DNA from: Scleroderma bovista
Taxonomy: Eukaryota > Basidiomycota > Agaricomycetes > Boletales > Sclerodermataceae
Direction: 5' to 3'
Length of the DNA: 25,230 bases
NCBI GenBank assembly: GCA_037178675.1
Contig: JAYMGJ010000550.1
Coordinates: forward strand, 1-25,230
The notes below the pieces were generated by a model that had not been told where the DNA came from, ran no database searches, and worked only from the letters and a program-made list of their open reading frames with translations. Position numbers and translations under genes: made by a program. Below are positions 1 through 10,380 of this stretch, piece by piece. How positions within the stretch are numbered: the first letter of the stretch is position 1; every line of letters starts with the position of its first letter.

Positions 1-720
1 GGGGGGCCGGGACTGGCCACCACCGCCGGACTAGGCTAGGACTCAGGAGTCGTCGTAGTTGGGCAAAGTTGGGGATAGCCACCGTCGCAATCGTCATTGG
101 GTGAAATTGAGGCTGGGCGTGGCTGGGGACGTCGTCACCGTCAGGTGCGGCTAGGATTGGAGGTGGCCGTCGTCGCATCGTCGGGCGATGCTGGAGCTGG
201 GAGTGGTTGTCGTTGTAGTCGTCATCGCGCAAGGCCTAGGGTCGTCACCATTGTTGTTGGGAAAAAGGCTGGGGATGGTGATGACTGCCGTCCTCGTCGC
301 CTTGAAAAAAGCTGGGTCTAGAGGGTTGTCGTTGTTGTCGGGAAAAGCTGTGGCTGGGGGAAGCCGCTGTCGTCGTCATCAGACAAAGCTGGGGTGGAGA
401 AAAAAATAAGAGATAACGAATTGAAAAATAAAAAAAGGTATACTTGCAAGTGCTGGCGCGCTGGTGCCGATACGGTGTGGATGAGTATTGTAGTCACCGG
501 GAAAAGCTGGAGATAGGGATGGCCGTCCTCGTCATCCATGGAGAGGCTGGGGGTGAGAGTGAGCGCCGTCGTCGACGCTAAGGTTGGGGTTGCTGGGCTG
601 GTCGTCATCGTGATTACTGGGGTGCTGCAGGTGATGATAACATCAGGGCTGGTGGTGATGGGGTCTGCACGGCGAGTACTCACCTGCCATGTTGTCGACG
701 TTGGCGGTGTCATTGACTGA
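1..720. repeat. Degenerate GC-rich minisatellite region
   Basis: Units resembling GGGAAAAGCTGGGGATGG followed by runs of GTCGTCGTC/CATC recur about every 40-60 bp, for example near 65, 260, 305, 339, 381 and 498. The spacing and sequence are too irregular for a clean array, so this is an old or diverging minisatellite. Short open frames exist on both strands; the minus-strand frame at 318-713 is rich in T, S, P and D. They follow the repeat composition and show no domain, so I do not call a gene. A compositionally similar stretch reappears near 7560-7800. Confidence 0.6.
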
Positions 721-1114
721 TTGGACTTAGAAGCCGGCTTGGATCATTGTGCCAGCTTACACCGATCCGAAAACCATAGTCTAGAGAACCGCATTCAGGT
801 GTGATGAGGTCACCAGATTAGTAGACGGACAAACCATAAGAGTTTGATCTTCTGCGGGTTAGCATTCACTTGCTTGTAGATCCTCGTGATGTTCACCTGA
901 CAGGCTGAGTTGGACAAATACTAAGAAACAGAGGGTCAGGCAAGTGAGTTGGATGGCTTTGTTTCTTAGTGCGTACTACAATCATTGTAGACTGATTGTT
1001 GGGGAAGCGGCCGAGTTCATGCCATTGCCACCTTTGTGATCTAATAGCACCTTACTAGTACTAGTACTAGATGGTTGAAGCCACTATCTGGAGTGTGAAC
1101 GAAGACTATGGTTC
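721..1114. other. Intergenic, no gene seen
   Basis: No coding signal is visible on either strand. A short ACTAGT-type run (ctagtactagtactag) lies near 1054-1070. Nothing else stands out. Confidence 0.5.
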
Positions 1115-1440
1115 TAGTACAGAAGGTGAATGACTTTGGACGTCGAACGACTAGTACACAGTTCACTCTGTATTATCATCCCCGCCTGAAATGTTCGCTT
1201 CTCTGGAGGGTTTCCTGTCCTTTGGCATCTCCTCGGATTCGGAACACTTTGTACGATGCGTTGATTGCGGAACGAGAGAGCACTTTGTCCTGGCGGCCTT
1301 GCACCTTTTGCAAGCATTGCCACGGCCAGATTTCGGCCTCCCGCTACACCTGCGGCCCATGTCTAAGCAACGAAAGCAAAATTTCGCTGGTGGTTTCCGC
1401 CCCCCAGTGGACTTGGAAAGCCATGAAGGTAGATAAATTA
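1115..1440 (-). pseudogene. Twin CX2CX6C zinc-cluster-like protein, exon fragment
   Basis: Read on the minus strand, about 1395-1290 encodes two consecutive Cys triads: CFRCLDMGRRC, an 11-residue basic Gly/Ser/Arg linker, then CKRCKAARTKC. This (CX2CX6C)x2 layout resembles a split Zn(II)2Cys6-like cluster and occurs in a large, poorly characterised family of Agaricomycete proteins, usually after an E/K/R-rich coiled coil. A related gene with the first triad lies at 24316-24974. After the second triad the frame runs through a polar segment to a stop near 1163. No coiled-coil exon is evident upstream, although a minus-strand frame at 1467-1706 could be an adjoining exon or chance. Zinc binding is inferred from Cys spacing only. 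It is probably a fragment or a partly spliced small gene. Confidence 0.5.
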
Positions 1441-2018
1441 GTACTTAACTTGGAGTTGCCAGTGATTCACTCACCATTCGTGCATATTGAAACATCCGCT
1501 TGCCAGATGTTTTGACCTCCTTCGCAATCCTCCCCAAATGATGTTGCCCATTCGCTCCCAACATCAACATCCGAGTTTGTCCAGGGTTGAGTCTCATTTC
1601 CGAGGTCATTGCTAGCAGTTGCTATGTTCAGAGAAGCAGATGATGAGAGCTGAATGATCCCAAGGTATAAATAAGTTCTGAGTCCACTTACCTGTGGAAC
1701 AAACAAAGCATGATTCCCGAGTCTGAACGAGTGGAATTCAATTGTTGTTCCAAATCATTGCTTCCTTTCAGTTCCCACTTGTATAATTTCTAGACACATG
1801 AGAACCTCTTGATCGCCCGTTCAGACACGGCAAAGGACACGATCAGGCGCCGGCGTTGCCTCTAGAGCAGGAGTAAATGTGAATGCTTCAACATACGAAT
1901 TTGTCCAGTGCAAAGCAAGCACACGTACATCCATGCCCTCTCAATAAATTCCGCATGACTCGAAGACCAATCTTGGCATAGGCCCAATGCAATTTCCACA
2001 ATGCAGGTGCAGATCAGG
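1441..2018. other. Flank of the transposase gene, no confident gene
   Basis: The minus-strand frame at 1467-1706 has no recognisable domain and may be an exon of the adjoining CxxC gene or spurious. The stretch 1862-2018 is the presumed 3' flank of the Plavaka transposase. I compared it by eye with the other flank (6383-6500) and found no convincing terminal inverted repeat. Confidence 0.4.
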
Positions 2019-5000
2019 TTAAAATTCGTAACACTCGCCCAGAGCATCCAAACCACACCCATACATATCAACATGATCACCCAGAACAGACTCTGAGTCG
2101 GACTGAGATTCAGTGCTAGACTCGGAGCCTTCTGGTTCAAATTCAAACTCAGAGTCTTGCTCCGTCTGCGTACCAGCAGCATTCAAATTTTTCCCTTCAT
2201 CTATCTCATCATTGCCACGGCATCCATAATCTTCTGTGACATTTTTGCTTGAGCATGGTTGTTGAGAAGTGGAACAAGACTGTGAGTCAGTGGAAACTGC
2301 CGCGTGTGAATATGAGTGCCCGATACCAAGGCCCCAATAATAACGCATGAGCATGTCACGATCAACAAACCTAGGCAATATAATTAAATTTAAACCCCTT
2401 AAGTTGCAACTTGACCTCACCGATTGATATAATACTGCTTCCAGTCATTGAATCCCCCGCACAATGGACATTGCAATACCATCAGGATGGAGTCGACCAT
2501 TTGCAAATGAAGGGATAATGTGGCAGCCCCTGAGCACATTGGCAGGGTCGACAAAACCGAATGCATCCTTGTCAGCCATTGGTAAGAACCTGACAGTGTC
2601 GAGGGCATGTTCTTCCCAGGCTGAGAACCGGTCCTGCAATACCTCAAACCACCGCACCCACAAAAACTCGATCCGACGCGACTGGAAATCCTTCGACCCA
2701 GGTCCGGTATATATAATGTTGGCATGGAAAATTCCTAACACCCGCGCGTAAGAAAAGGGGTGATTGCTGCCATCTGAATCAGACAATAACATAATGTCAC
2801 AATGATCAGTACGTGGGTTGATGGAATCAAATCCACGCTTCAGGTCGTAAGCGGTGTAGTTGACACGAAGTAAGCGGTGGCGATAGATCCTATTTCCCTT
2901 GAAGAGAACATGATTTAATTGCGACAAACGGCCTTGGAGTACAGTGTCATTCAAATCATCTGAAAATTTGAGGACCATGGTGTCGAGTGCCTGAGGGTTT
3001 ACCTCTTGGTGTATGGCTGCAATGTGGGGGAGAATATGAGCCCTTAGCTTCAAAATGAAATGCTGATAGCAGTAATGAGTTTGACGACCCATCCATCTCA
3101 AGGGCTGTTGGGACTTACTTCGACAGCAGGATCCCCCATATTAGTTTTCATGAAACTCATGATGTCTTCGGGGAAATTTTGCGATTGACCGATGACATGG
3201 TGCTCCTCCGGTTTGTTCGGCACAGGATCTGCCAGGTTGAGTGCATCGCGCCTGAAGCGGATACGCCGAATACAAGCTTGCCGCCGCTCTATGGAAGCTA
3301 ACTGCGATGTGTATGCCTTGTGACTAGTTCTGGTAAACCGGACTTTACTTTTATGGTGCTCAAGTTCTCCCTGTGTAGTAGAAAAATGAGTGTTGTACTA
3401 CATGATATGCATATGGAAATGCGGGACGAACAGCTTGAGTTGAATATGAATCTGTGGTACCATACATTCTGATTTGCAATGGATAATCTGCCAGGGCATG
3501 TAACTTGTATGTTTGAAGGTTGAGCCCCTTGGGTCATTGTCCGGCATGTGACGCAATGTCTTGAGATCGGCTAGATCTGCCCGGATCTTGCTGCCCTTGG
3601 CGTTGTCGTCGAGCTTGGGCTTCACGTGGTAACTCCTTGGTTGCAAAGCAAGGACAAGTATCCGAGGCAAAGCTACGAATACGATTACCAAGGTCCTTCG
3701 TCACCCTCTCAAAAATTTCAAGAGTGTCATCTGTGTGAAGACGTAGCTTGGCGAGTCCATGCCAATGACAGAGTACAAACAGCAGGTGCAGCACCTGCAC
3801 ATTATGAGGATCGGGCAGCAGCCCTGCAAAGACCGGAATAGAACACTATACCACATCAATCATGTTAAGCAAAACAGGACAATAAACTGACACTGACTTG
3901 CAGTACATCCTCAAAGTCTCGAGCAGCTAGCCTCTTCAGCTCTGAGACATTCTTGTGGAAACGCCGAATGGTATCTTGACCAAAAGTAGGCACCTGACGA
4001 AACCTTCATATTTCAGGATAAATCTCCAATAGCAAATAATTCATCTCACCTGCGATCAAGTTCAGCCAACACTGACCCCTTGAGGCTACCTAGTATGCGA
4101 AGCAAGTGGATTAAGATGGATTCCCAAACCCCCAGTTCAAACTCATGCAGCAAATCAACAACAAGCATAAGGAAAAAGTCAAAACCTGCTGGACCAAGCC
4201 TTGATGAAAAGGCATTCTGTAACTGTAATAAGACTTTTCTGATTCCACATTAAAGCTTCATGAAACATACTACAGTTGGGACCAAAGATTCTGGCTTGAG
4301 AAGGACCTCAACTTGAGGGGTGTCAACGACATATTGTTCTTCATATATCAACCTGCGAGCGGAAGAAATTTTCTCGCGTCTTCCCGCTGTATCACGCCGA
4401 GCTAGAACATCACGGTGTAACATATCATTCTCCGTCGCGACATTATGAAACTTTGCCTTAGGGATGAGGCACCGGGGACATGGACATCCACCAAGGTTGC
4501 GGATATTGGCTATGAGAACCCTGTGGCCACAGCTTCTTCAGTAGGTAAGCTTGAAGAAAGGTGCAGACGTACTTTTCTGGATAGTCCGCTGAATATGTAA
4601 AGATTCACGGAAAGAGTCGCCTCTTGATATTGTCCCCACATTCAAACACCATCCCATGCTCATACCCATGAAGGAATTCATCATCTAAAAGATCATTCCA
4701 CTGCGCATGGAATAGTTCTCTGTGGCAGTGGGTAAATAGAGGGTCACCAGGTAACTTGTCACCACCAGCATGCTCCATTACAAAATCTTTGAAATTATCA
4801 GGTAACTAAATTGAAAACGATTAAAATTGGTTCGCTGCAAACAGAAAATACATATGGTCTGAAAATATGCTGCATGCGAGCAAAGGTTAACAATTGGGGT
4901 ACAACGTTCATACTTTGATTCGTTTCCAAAGTAAACATAGAGAGGCCATAGTTTGGCATCTCCAAAGGCAGTCAACTGGGTTGCGTCAGACCAAAACATC

Positions 5001-6382
5001 AGCGCAACGATGCGTCGAGGCAAAGTGCAACTGGTACTAGGATCTAAGGGGGCACTCTGCAAGTCACGATGTGCAGCAATGAAGGCTTGAGAAGTGAACA
5101 GTTCACCATGTACGCCGATATCATCCACTCCATCCGAACGTTTCCATCGCAGCGAGTAGGGCTCAAACCGAAAGTATCTGCAGCGTGCCGGATCCGAGAG
5201 TATCTCGCGGATTATCGAAAGAAGAGATCGGCGATAAAAGTTAGATATGGTGTAGTTTCTTGGTCCAGGATGTAAGAAGCGTCGAGGAAATGGAACAGAT
5301 ATGGTTATGACTCTCCGTATCCAACTACCATCCTCGGCCTCCCATTCTTCCGAGCCGGCTGTCATAGATGTTGTTTGGGAAGGGTCACGGACCACGGACC
5401 CCAAGCTGCCCAGCTGACGGTCAATTGCAGTCCAATTGGTTTGACGTAGGTCTTCAGACCGAAAGTCAGCGCTTGCGATTATCCCTACAAGTTGCTTGAA
5501 GTTTTGCTTGGACTTCTGCACACCTTGGTTCCAATACCAATCACCGATGAGCCATGAACTCTCATTCGGATATGGATGAAAAGGATTCACGGAGCCTGGC
5601 AATGTCTGAGACGTGGGCGCATTGAGTCTATGAGCTAGAAGAGGGCCAGCCCTGCTTTGGTCTTCAGGATCGTTGGCGTTGGGAATCGACTCCTCATCAT
5701 ACACGCGAAATAGACCGAATGAATTCTTTTGAGTAGTCAGTACAGCACACGACTTTGAAGGAGGCCGTGCTGACTGAGCAGTTGGATCTGCCTGTGGGGA
5801 TGGAACGTTCGGGGTCATAGAGGGGCTTGAGTTCGCCTGCAATGCATCGACTTCAAGGAGGAGATCTGCATCTTGGGGAGGCAGTGGCAAGGGTGGCTCT
5901 GGGAGCATGTCCCGAAATCGTTTTGGGAGTCGACAATTCGTTCGTCGAGACCTGCGAACAGCCAGTGGTGCATCATCCTCAGTCTGCACTGTTTCAGAGG
6001 GCTCCAATGGAATTAGTCACATAAAAAAAAGTTGTACATACATACCTCGTCAGCACGAACTTCATTTGGAATTTGGGTCTGGGTGGGCTGCATTGTATGA
6101 TTAAATAAGCTATGAAGAGAATCTGAAAGTTGAAGAGCAGTGGCGCACCGCTTCATCCGAAATGGATTGGGAGGCAAGCTCTGAACCTGCAGTTTGCGAC
6201 AAAGATTCTTCACCCCCTCCGATACGACTCCTCTTGCGGTGATACGATTCCTTCGCATGCTGGAGTACATGAGCCAGACATTTCTTGCCCTTCGAACATG
6301 TTTTCTTGTGTCTTGTGAAAGCCCCAGTATCGTTGAACGAGCGGCCGCAGAGACACTCTTGGAAGGAGCTTGTTGAAATCAT
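2019..6382 (-). pseudogene. Plavaka-type (KDZ superfamily) DNA transposase, inactivated
   Basis: The joined exons follow the family order. They begin with an N-terminal C2HC finger (CLCGRSF...H...C, 6350-6295), then RRTNCRLPKRFRDMLPEPP, SSWLIGDWYWNQGVQKS, VALMFWSDATQLTAFGDAKL, PLYVYFGNESKYERC, RNLGGCPCPRCLIPKA, VVDLLHEFELGVWESI, LCHWHGLAKLRLHTDDTLE and YGTTDSYSTQ/GELEH. The C-terminus contains RRIEFLWVRWFE and FVDRDMLMRYYWGLGIGHSY and ends at 2019. Introns I could place by frame are 5989-6041, 4806-4855, 4521-4572, 4223-4270, 4004-4049, 3846-3897, 3371-3431, 3063-3118 and 2371-2420. Near 6120-6190 either a 65-nt intron with a weak donor or a frameshift is needed. Lesions are TGA at 4605-4607 (family has Arg), TGA at 3534-3536, a +1 shift in a five-base G run at 2454-2458, and donor GTATGT changed to ATATGT at 4855. 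It would mediate cut-and-paste transposition if intact; here it is almost certainly dead. Confidence 0.9.
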
Positions 6383-6694
6383 TGCAGCGTTCTAGTCAGC
6401 AACAGCCTACGCAAAATCTTGAGCAATGCTCGACACTGAGACCAGAGGGTTCTGCCAGGGTATAGTTATTTACGTAAGCTTCGGCCAAGGAACAATTTGC
6501 CTTGTTGGAATCACAAAGGCCGTGCGCTACGTTTAACAAGGTCACTGCAACAGGAAATGCGTCAGAATTTTTGGAAGAACCACAATAGCAGATGTTTCAA
6601 TCTCCGTCTCAGTTGCAGTAGTATTAGGTCGTGTGTATCATATTGTCTAGTATTGTACTTCGATAAACTACGAATAGTGTATCATGTTCACCCA
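6383..6694. other. Upstream flank of the transposase gene, no gene seen
   Basis: This is the presumed promoter side of the minus-strand Plavaka gene. A plus-strand frame at 6497-6835 is open by chance and antisense to the PPR-like fragment. I see no TATA box or terminal inverted repeat that I would defend. Confidence 0.4.
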
Positions 6695-7561
6695 TTAATC
6701 ATAGAGTCCTCCCATTCTCTCTCGTTGTGTGGTCGAGTCCATCAAGTTGTCCATCTCGTCGCTGCTTTGATGTCCGAAAGGGTCTGCCCTTCTGTCTTGT
6801 GCACTTTGGCGAGTTTGGAGATGACGGTGTTGTAAAGGTACACATTTGGCTTTATTCGACCCCCAACCGATGGAGTCCATGAAGAGGTCCAGAGCGTTGG
6901 ATATGTTGTCAGTGGTTTCGCACTTGATGAGAGAACCGAATGCGTCACGAGAGGTGACCGCGCCAGGTGCAGTGATGGAGTCGTGGTGCATACAAGCAGT
7001 CTCGATATCGCCGGCATGAGCGCACGCAATGATCATCCAGTCCTCAATCTGGAACCACGCCTCGGTCTGCCGGGCGGGGTTGGTGAAGAAGTAAGGCAAA
7101 AAGAGGACCTTCTGGGCAATGAAATAGAGGGAATCGAACGTAAGAATGTCGTGTGTGCAGCCAAGGCCCTTGATGAGGCAGCCGAGGATGATGGGATGAG
7201 GGTACCTTGTGGGATCCGCCGATAAAGTTGATTTGAGGCGCGTGGAGCCATCATGGGCAGTGAGCAAGCGAGGCGTTGAAGACGACAGACGGTGGGGTCG
7301 GGGTAAGATGTCCTTGTTGGGTAAGATTTGTTGCACGACGAACGCAAGTGAAGAGCAGGCGAGTTCCTCATCGTCCGGCAAGACTGCTTGCTCCAGGAAA
7401 TGCACATTAGCATCCAGCATCATTGACCGTAGGGGCTTGGCGCCCAGCTTGTCTTTGGGGGCACATTCAACCAGAGTATTAGATATGTAATTTGTTGAGA
7501 TCTTGGAGGTGAGATTTGTCCGGGGTGGATGTTTGTGAGAGCGTGTCAAGCACTGGCACAT
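6695..7561 (-). pseudogene. Pentatricopeptide-repeat-like protein fragment, frameshifted
   Basis: The 288-residue minus-strand frame contains PPR-like helical pairs. One is IEDWMIIACAHAGDIETA followed by SRDAFGSLIKCETTDNISNA and LDLFMDSIG. At about 6870-6880 the family-like sequence moves to another frame, which continues as IKPNVYLYNTVISKLAKVHK, a textbook PPR helix pair. The frame change and short length mark it as a decayed partial copy. PPR proteins bind organellar RNA, and the intact fungal relatives are mitochondrial. The first 150 residues are less clearly PPR and include low-complexity segments. No introns are needed within the frame. It could be a fragment of the host gene captured or stranded beside the transposase. 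Confidence 0.6.
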
Positions 7562-8238
7562 TCCAAGTCGTCTGGTCGCGTGGTGGTGATGGTCACGCTG
7601 GTGGGACTGTCGTCGTCGTCATCATGGGGTTGACTGGGTGCGCATTCGTGGTGTTGTTGGCTGGGTTATCAGTCGTGTCTGGCTCTGCGCTCACTCGTGC
7701 TGGTTTGGAGGGTATTCACGGGTGAGGCTAGGACCGCACTCGTATCCCGACTGACTGGGTGCTGCGCTGGGACCGCGATCCGTGGCTTAGAGTCCTCGAG
7801 TGAATGACATTGAGTTAGTTTGATGACCATTAGGAGTGAGAGGATTTACAGAATGCGATATGTCGAGAATTACGAATACACGATCCCCTAACAGACCGGT
7901 CCGCACGGATAGAGTTGACGAAGTGCTTGATAGGAACGCTTGCAGCGTCCAGGAATACAGCTGAACCTACCCACGATCGGACATTTGCAAAGCTTTGAAG
8001 TAGATGCTGAGTCGCTGACAAACAACCTCCCTTTCCCACGCACGCCGCCGCTCAACGTGTGCGACGGCATTGCACATGTCTCCCGACGCCCCGCCTCACA
8101 CAACATTCCCACACAGCCTCTGTTGACAAAAATTTGCTTTTCCTGCCAATCCCGTTCGTCTTCCTGGCGCAAGGGTTCACATGGATGGACGGAGAATACG
8201 ACAATTGGATGTAAAATTCGACCTTGTAAGATTATGCA
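7562..8238. other. GC-rich low-complexity and unassigned sequence
   Basis: 7570-7800 is rich in GTCGTC, GGTGGT and repeated gactgggtgc-like words, recalling the minisatellite at the left end of the window. 7800-8238 holds short overlapping frames on both strands, none with a recognisable domain. Confidence 0.4.
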
Positions 8239-8622
8239 TTATGGATGATTGTCGCAGAACGACGACATTGAAATGGATGAAGCGGTGTGTATCATATAAG
8301 TAGCGGTGTATTTGTGTGGTGTTTGTATTTGTTGTAACACGGGGTACAAAGTGTATATGTAGTTTACGAGGATATGATCGTCAGCGTGTACGTCACAACT
8401 GCTGTGGATGACATCACATGCCAGACTGCAGACTGCACAGAGGCGAAGATGAACTCGATGCGTTGAGAGCATGGACGGCATGAGAAGAGACGGAAAGAAC
8501 GTAGCATGAAGTTGACCATTGACACAGCTCACAGCCTTCACAGCCCAGCATATCTTGCAGCCAATGAAGTGATCGCACTGAGGCGAAGACGACGACGATG
8601 CGCAGCCACTTGAAGATGACAA
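8239..8622 (-). CDS. Hypothetical protein, weak candidate
   Basis: A 127-residue minus-strand frame starts with a Ser-rich stretch (SSSSGCASSSSS) and is Cys- and His-rich afterwards. I recognise no domain, signal peptide or intron that would support it. Length alone is close to what chance gives at this base composition, and the neighbours are non-coding. It is listed as the only candidate between 7562 and 9594; I consider it more likely spurious than real. Confidence 0.15.
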   Translation of the reverse strand: MSSSSGCASSSSSPQCDHFIGCKICWAVKAVSCVNGQLHATFFPSLLMPSMLSTHRVHLRLCAVCSLACDVIHSSCDVHADDHILVNYIYTLYPVLQQIQTPHKYTATYMIHTASSISMSSFCDNHP

Positions 8623-8803
8623 AGATGGTCCCGTGCAGGAGGAACCCCCTCAGATCAGCAAAATCGTCAAATTATGCTACACGCTTGCTGAGTTTTTTGA
8701 ATACTCAGGAAGCACTCTGATTGGTTGGGGACGGGGTTTACGACAAAGCTTAACCAAACGGGGACTATTGTGAGCACTTTTGCTCGGCTACACATTGTAG
8801 ATG

Positions 8804-8862
8804 TACATTATCATGATAAAGCCGGCGGCAGGGCCTGCCGCCGGCTTTATCATGATAATGTA
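8804..8862. repeat. Perfect 59-bp palindrome (29-bp arms, 1-nt centre)
   Basis: The arms are exact reverse complements around position 8833. Each outer part is AT-rich (TACATTATCATGATAAA) and each inner part is GC-rich (GCCGGCGGCAGG). The single-base centre means it could form an almost loop-free hairpin or cruciform. Direct GTAGATGT repeats follow on the right. Confidence 0.95.
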
Positions 8863-8921
8863 GTAGATGTAGTAGATGTGCGGCAGATTTCGTAGATACT
8901 AGTAGTTCCAAGCAAGGTGGT

Positions 8922-8939
8922 TGCCGGCGGCAGCCGGCA
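8922..8939. repeat. Small hairpin sharing the core of the large palindrome
   Basis: TGCCGGC and GCCGGCA flank a 4-nt loop, GGCA. The word GCCGGCGGCA is the same as the inner arm of the palindrome 60 bp to the left. Confidence 0.75.
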
Positions 8940-9594
8940 CTTCCCCGAGTTGGAATGGCGAAAGTCAATTACAGTTATTCAAGGAGTACAATTTGCTTAC
9001 TACTGAAGTGTATTTTCAGAAAGGTAACACTTCCAAAGAAGGCAAAAAGTTCATCGTAGGATGTTCTCACGATATAACGAAGTCCCAGAACCCTTGTCAA
9101 GCAAGGGAATTGCGTATAACTCTGAGTGTGCGGATGGAGTCCTGTAGCTTCACAACGCAGGGCAATAGCATCGTCTCGGAAAATATTGACTGTGACTGTT
9201 TACTACTAACTAGTCTCCCTAAGCCAGACTCTCTTCGAAGAGGAAGATAGTCGTTCCTCTAGGAGACATACTAACTGATTGGTTCCTATGTACCAGAGTA
9301 CCTTGACTGTCACAACAAATATAGATCAGGTTTCGGCCTGCTGCCTCCCCTACTTGCACGCAAGCAAGGTTCATGCCAGCAGTTCCGTACGGGCTTATGA
9401 TTATCGTCAAGTCACTGGTGGTCATAGTAGTACTAGTAATGGCAAAAGCTCCCGGGTGCACAAACAAATACAGTCTGACGTGTACAGTATTTGTACACAA
9501 ATATCAAGCCCTGCAAGTAAGAATGGCCCTATTTAGTGGGCCAACGTATCATGACAAGCATGAAGGAGCGAACATTCATCCAAGGCGGCAGAAG

Positions 9595-10380
9595 TTACGA
9601 ATAAACAGAACCTTCCTGAGTAGGTCTGATGCAAGAAGGCCGTACTAGACGAGATGAGAGAGGACGAATGACTATCTGTCCCACTCTCAGAAGATAGAGG
9701 GCGTCTGGATGAGAAGGATTTAGTGTGGATAAAAAGTGTGCATGAGCACCCTCGATGGACTCCTTGGAAAGGTGTTCTGTGATTGACTCTTCAATCTCTT
9801 CGAGTGACTTCTGAGCCTTCAGCAAATTCTCCATGGCCACTTTCTTGGCCAACAATGCAGTAGACCAACCACGGCCCTGCTGGGCAGCTTGATGCAAGTA
9901 CTCAGGCCTCCCCTGAAAGCTAAGAGTAAGCAAACACAAACAGGTAGAGAAGATTGTGACATGCATACCAAGTGATTATCCATCCTAGCAAGTGGGGCAG
10001 CCGACTCAACGACCGCAGAACTGGGTGAGGAAGACGAGGAAGAAGCAGAGGAGGAAGGTAACAATGGGGAAGAAGGTGGGGAGTCGGAGCCCTTTGAGAA
10101 TCCCACCGGATGTTCAAGGGCCACAAAGTCTGAGAATATCTCTGTCTTTATGTTCAAGGGCCACAAAGTCTGAGAATATCTCTGTCTTTATGTTCAGAGA
10201 CCCAGGAGAACGCTCGAAACACAGTGGGTCAGATTTATGATGCAGAACGCATCTCCTTGTTTGTGTGGTGGATGCCATAGATGAATTCCAAGTGTGGGCG
10301 ACGTTGGCGGAAGATCGTGAGACGTTGCCCTTCTCATTTATAATCGTGACCGGGAGCCTTATCGGATCATGCTGTGCCAA
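9595..10380 (-). pseudogene. Unrecognised helical protein gene broken by a 40-bp tandem duplication
   Basis: Two minus-strand exons join cleanly at an intron at 9913-9968 (donor GTATGC, acceptor TTTCAG), giving ...LARMDNHL/GRPEYLHQAAQ.... The upstream exon is Ser/Pro-rich (SSSASSSSSSPSS), probably disordered. The downstream exon is strongly helical (KKVAMENLLKAQKSLEEIEE, then a Ser/His/Leu-rich segment) and ends at 9595. In the upstream exon a 40-bp unit is present twice (10111-10150 and 10151-10190). Because 40 is not a multiple of three, the same peptide (LNIKTEIFSDFVALEH) appears in two frames, one continuing upstream and the other downstream, and the joined gene is out of frame. With one copy the frame would be continuous. 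The N-terminus is uncertain beyond about 10250. I do not recognise the family. Confidence 0.55.
10111..10196. repeat. 40-bp tandem duplication
   Basis: Two exact copies begin with TGTTCAAGGGCCACAAAGTC and end with TCTGTCTTTA; a third partial copy (TGTTCA) follows. Exact identity implies a very recent event. Confidence 0.95.

Larger units (their letters stand above)
8623..9594. other. Non-coding stretch holding two GC-rich hairpins
   Basis: Apart from the palindromes at 8804-8862 and 8922-8939 and some GTAGATGTA repeats beside them (8861-8879), I see no gene. Short frames at 8921-9250 and 9279-9648 show no domain, and the two strands overlap each other. Confidence 0.45.

Noticed and set aside
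318..713. Minus-strand 131-codon frame rich in T, S, P and D
   Set aside because: It follows the minisatellite composition, with no domain or splice support.
8804..8862. Helitron 3' end (hairpin followed by CTRR)
   Set aside because: The hairpin is much longer than Helitron terminal hairpins, and no CTRR-T boundary or Rep/Hel coding sequence is present.
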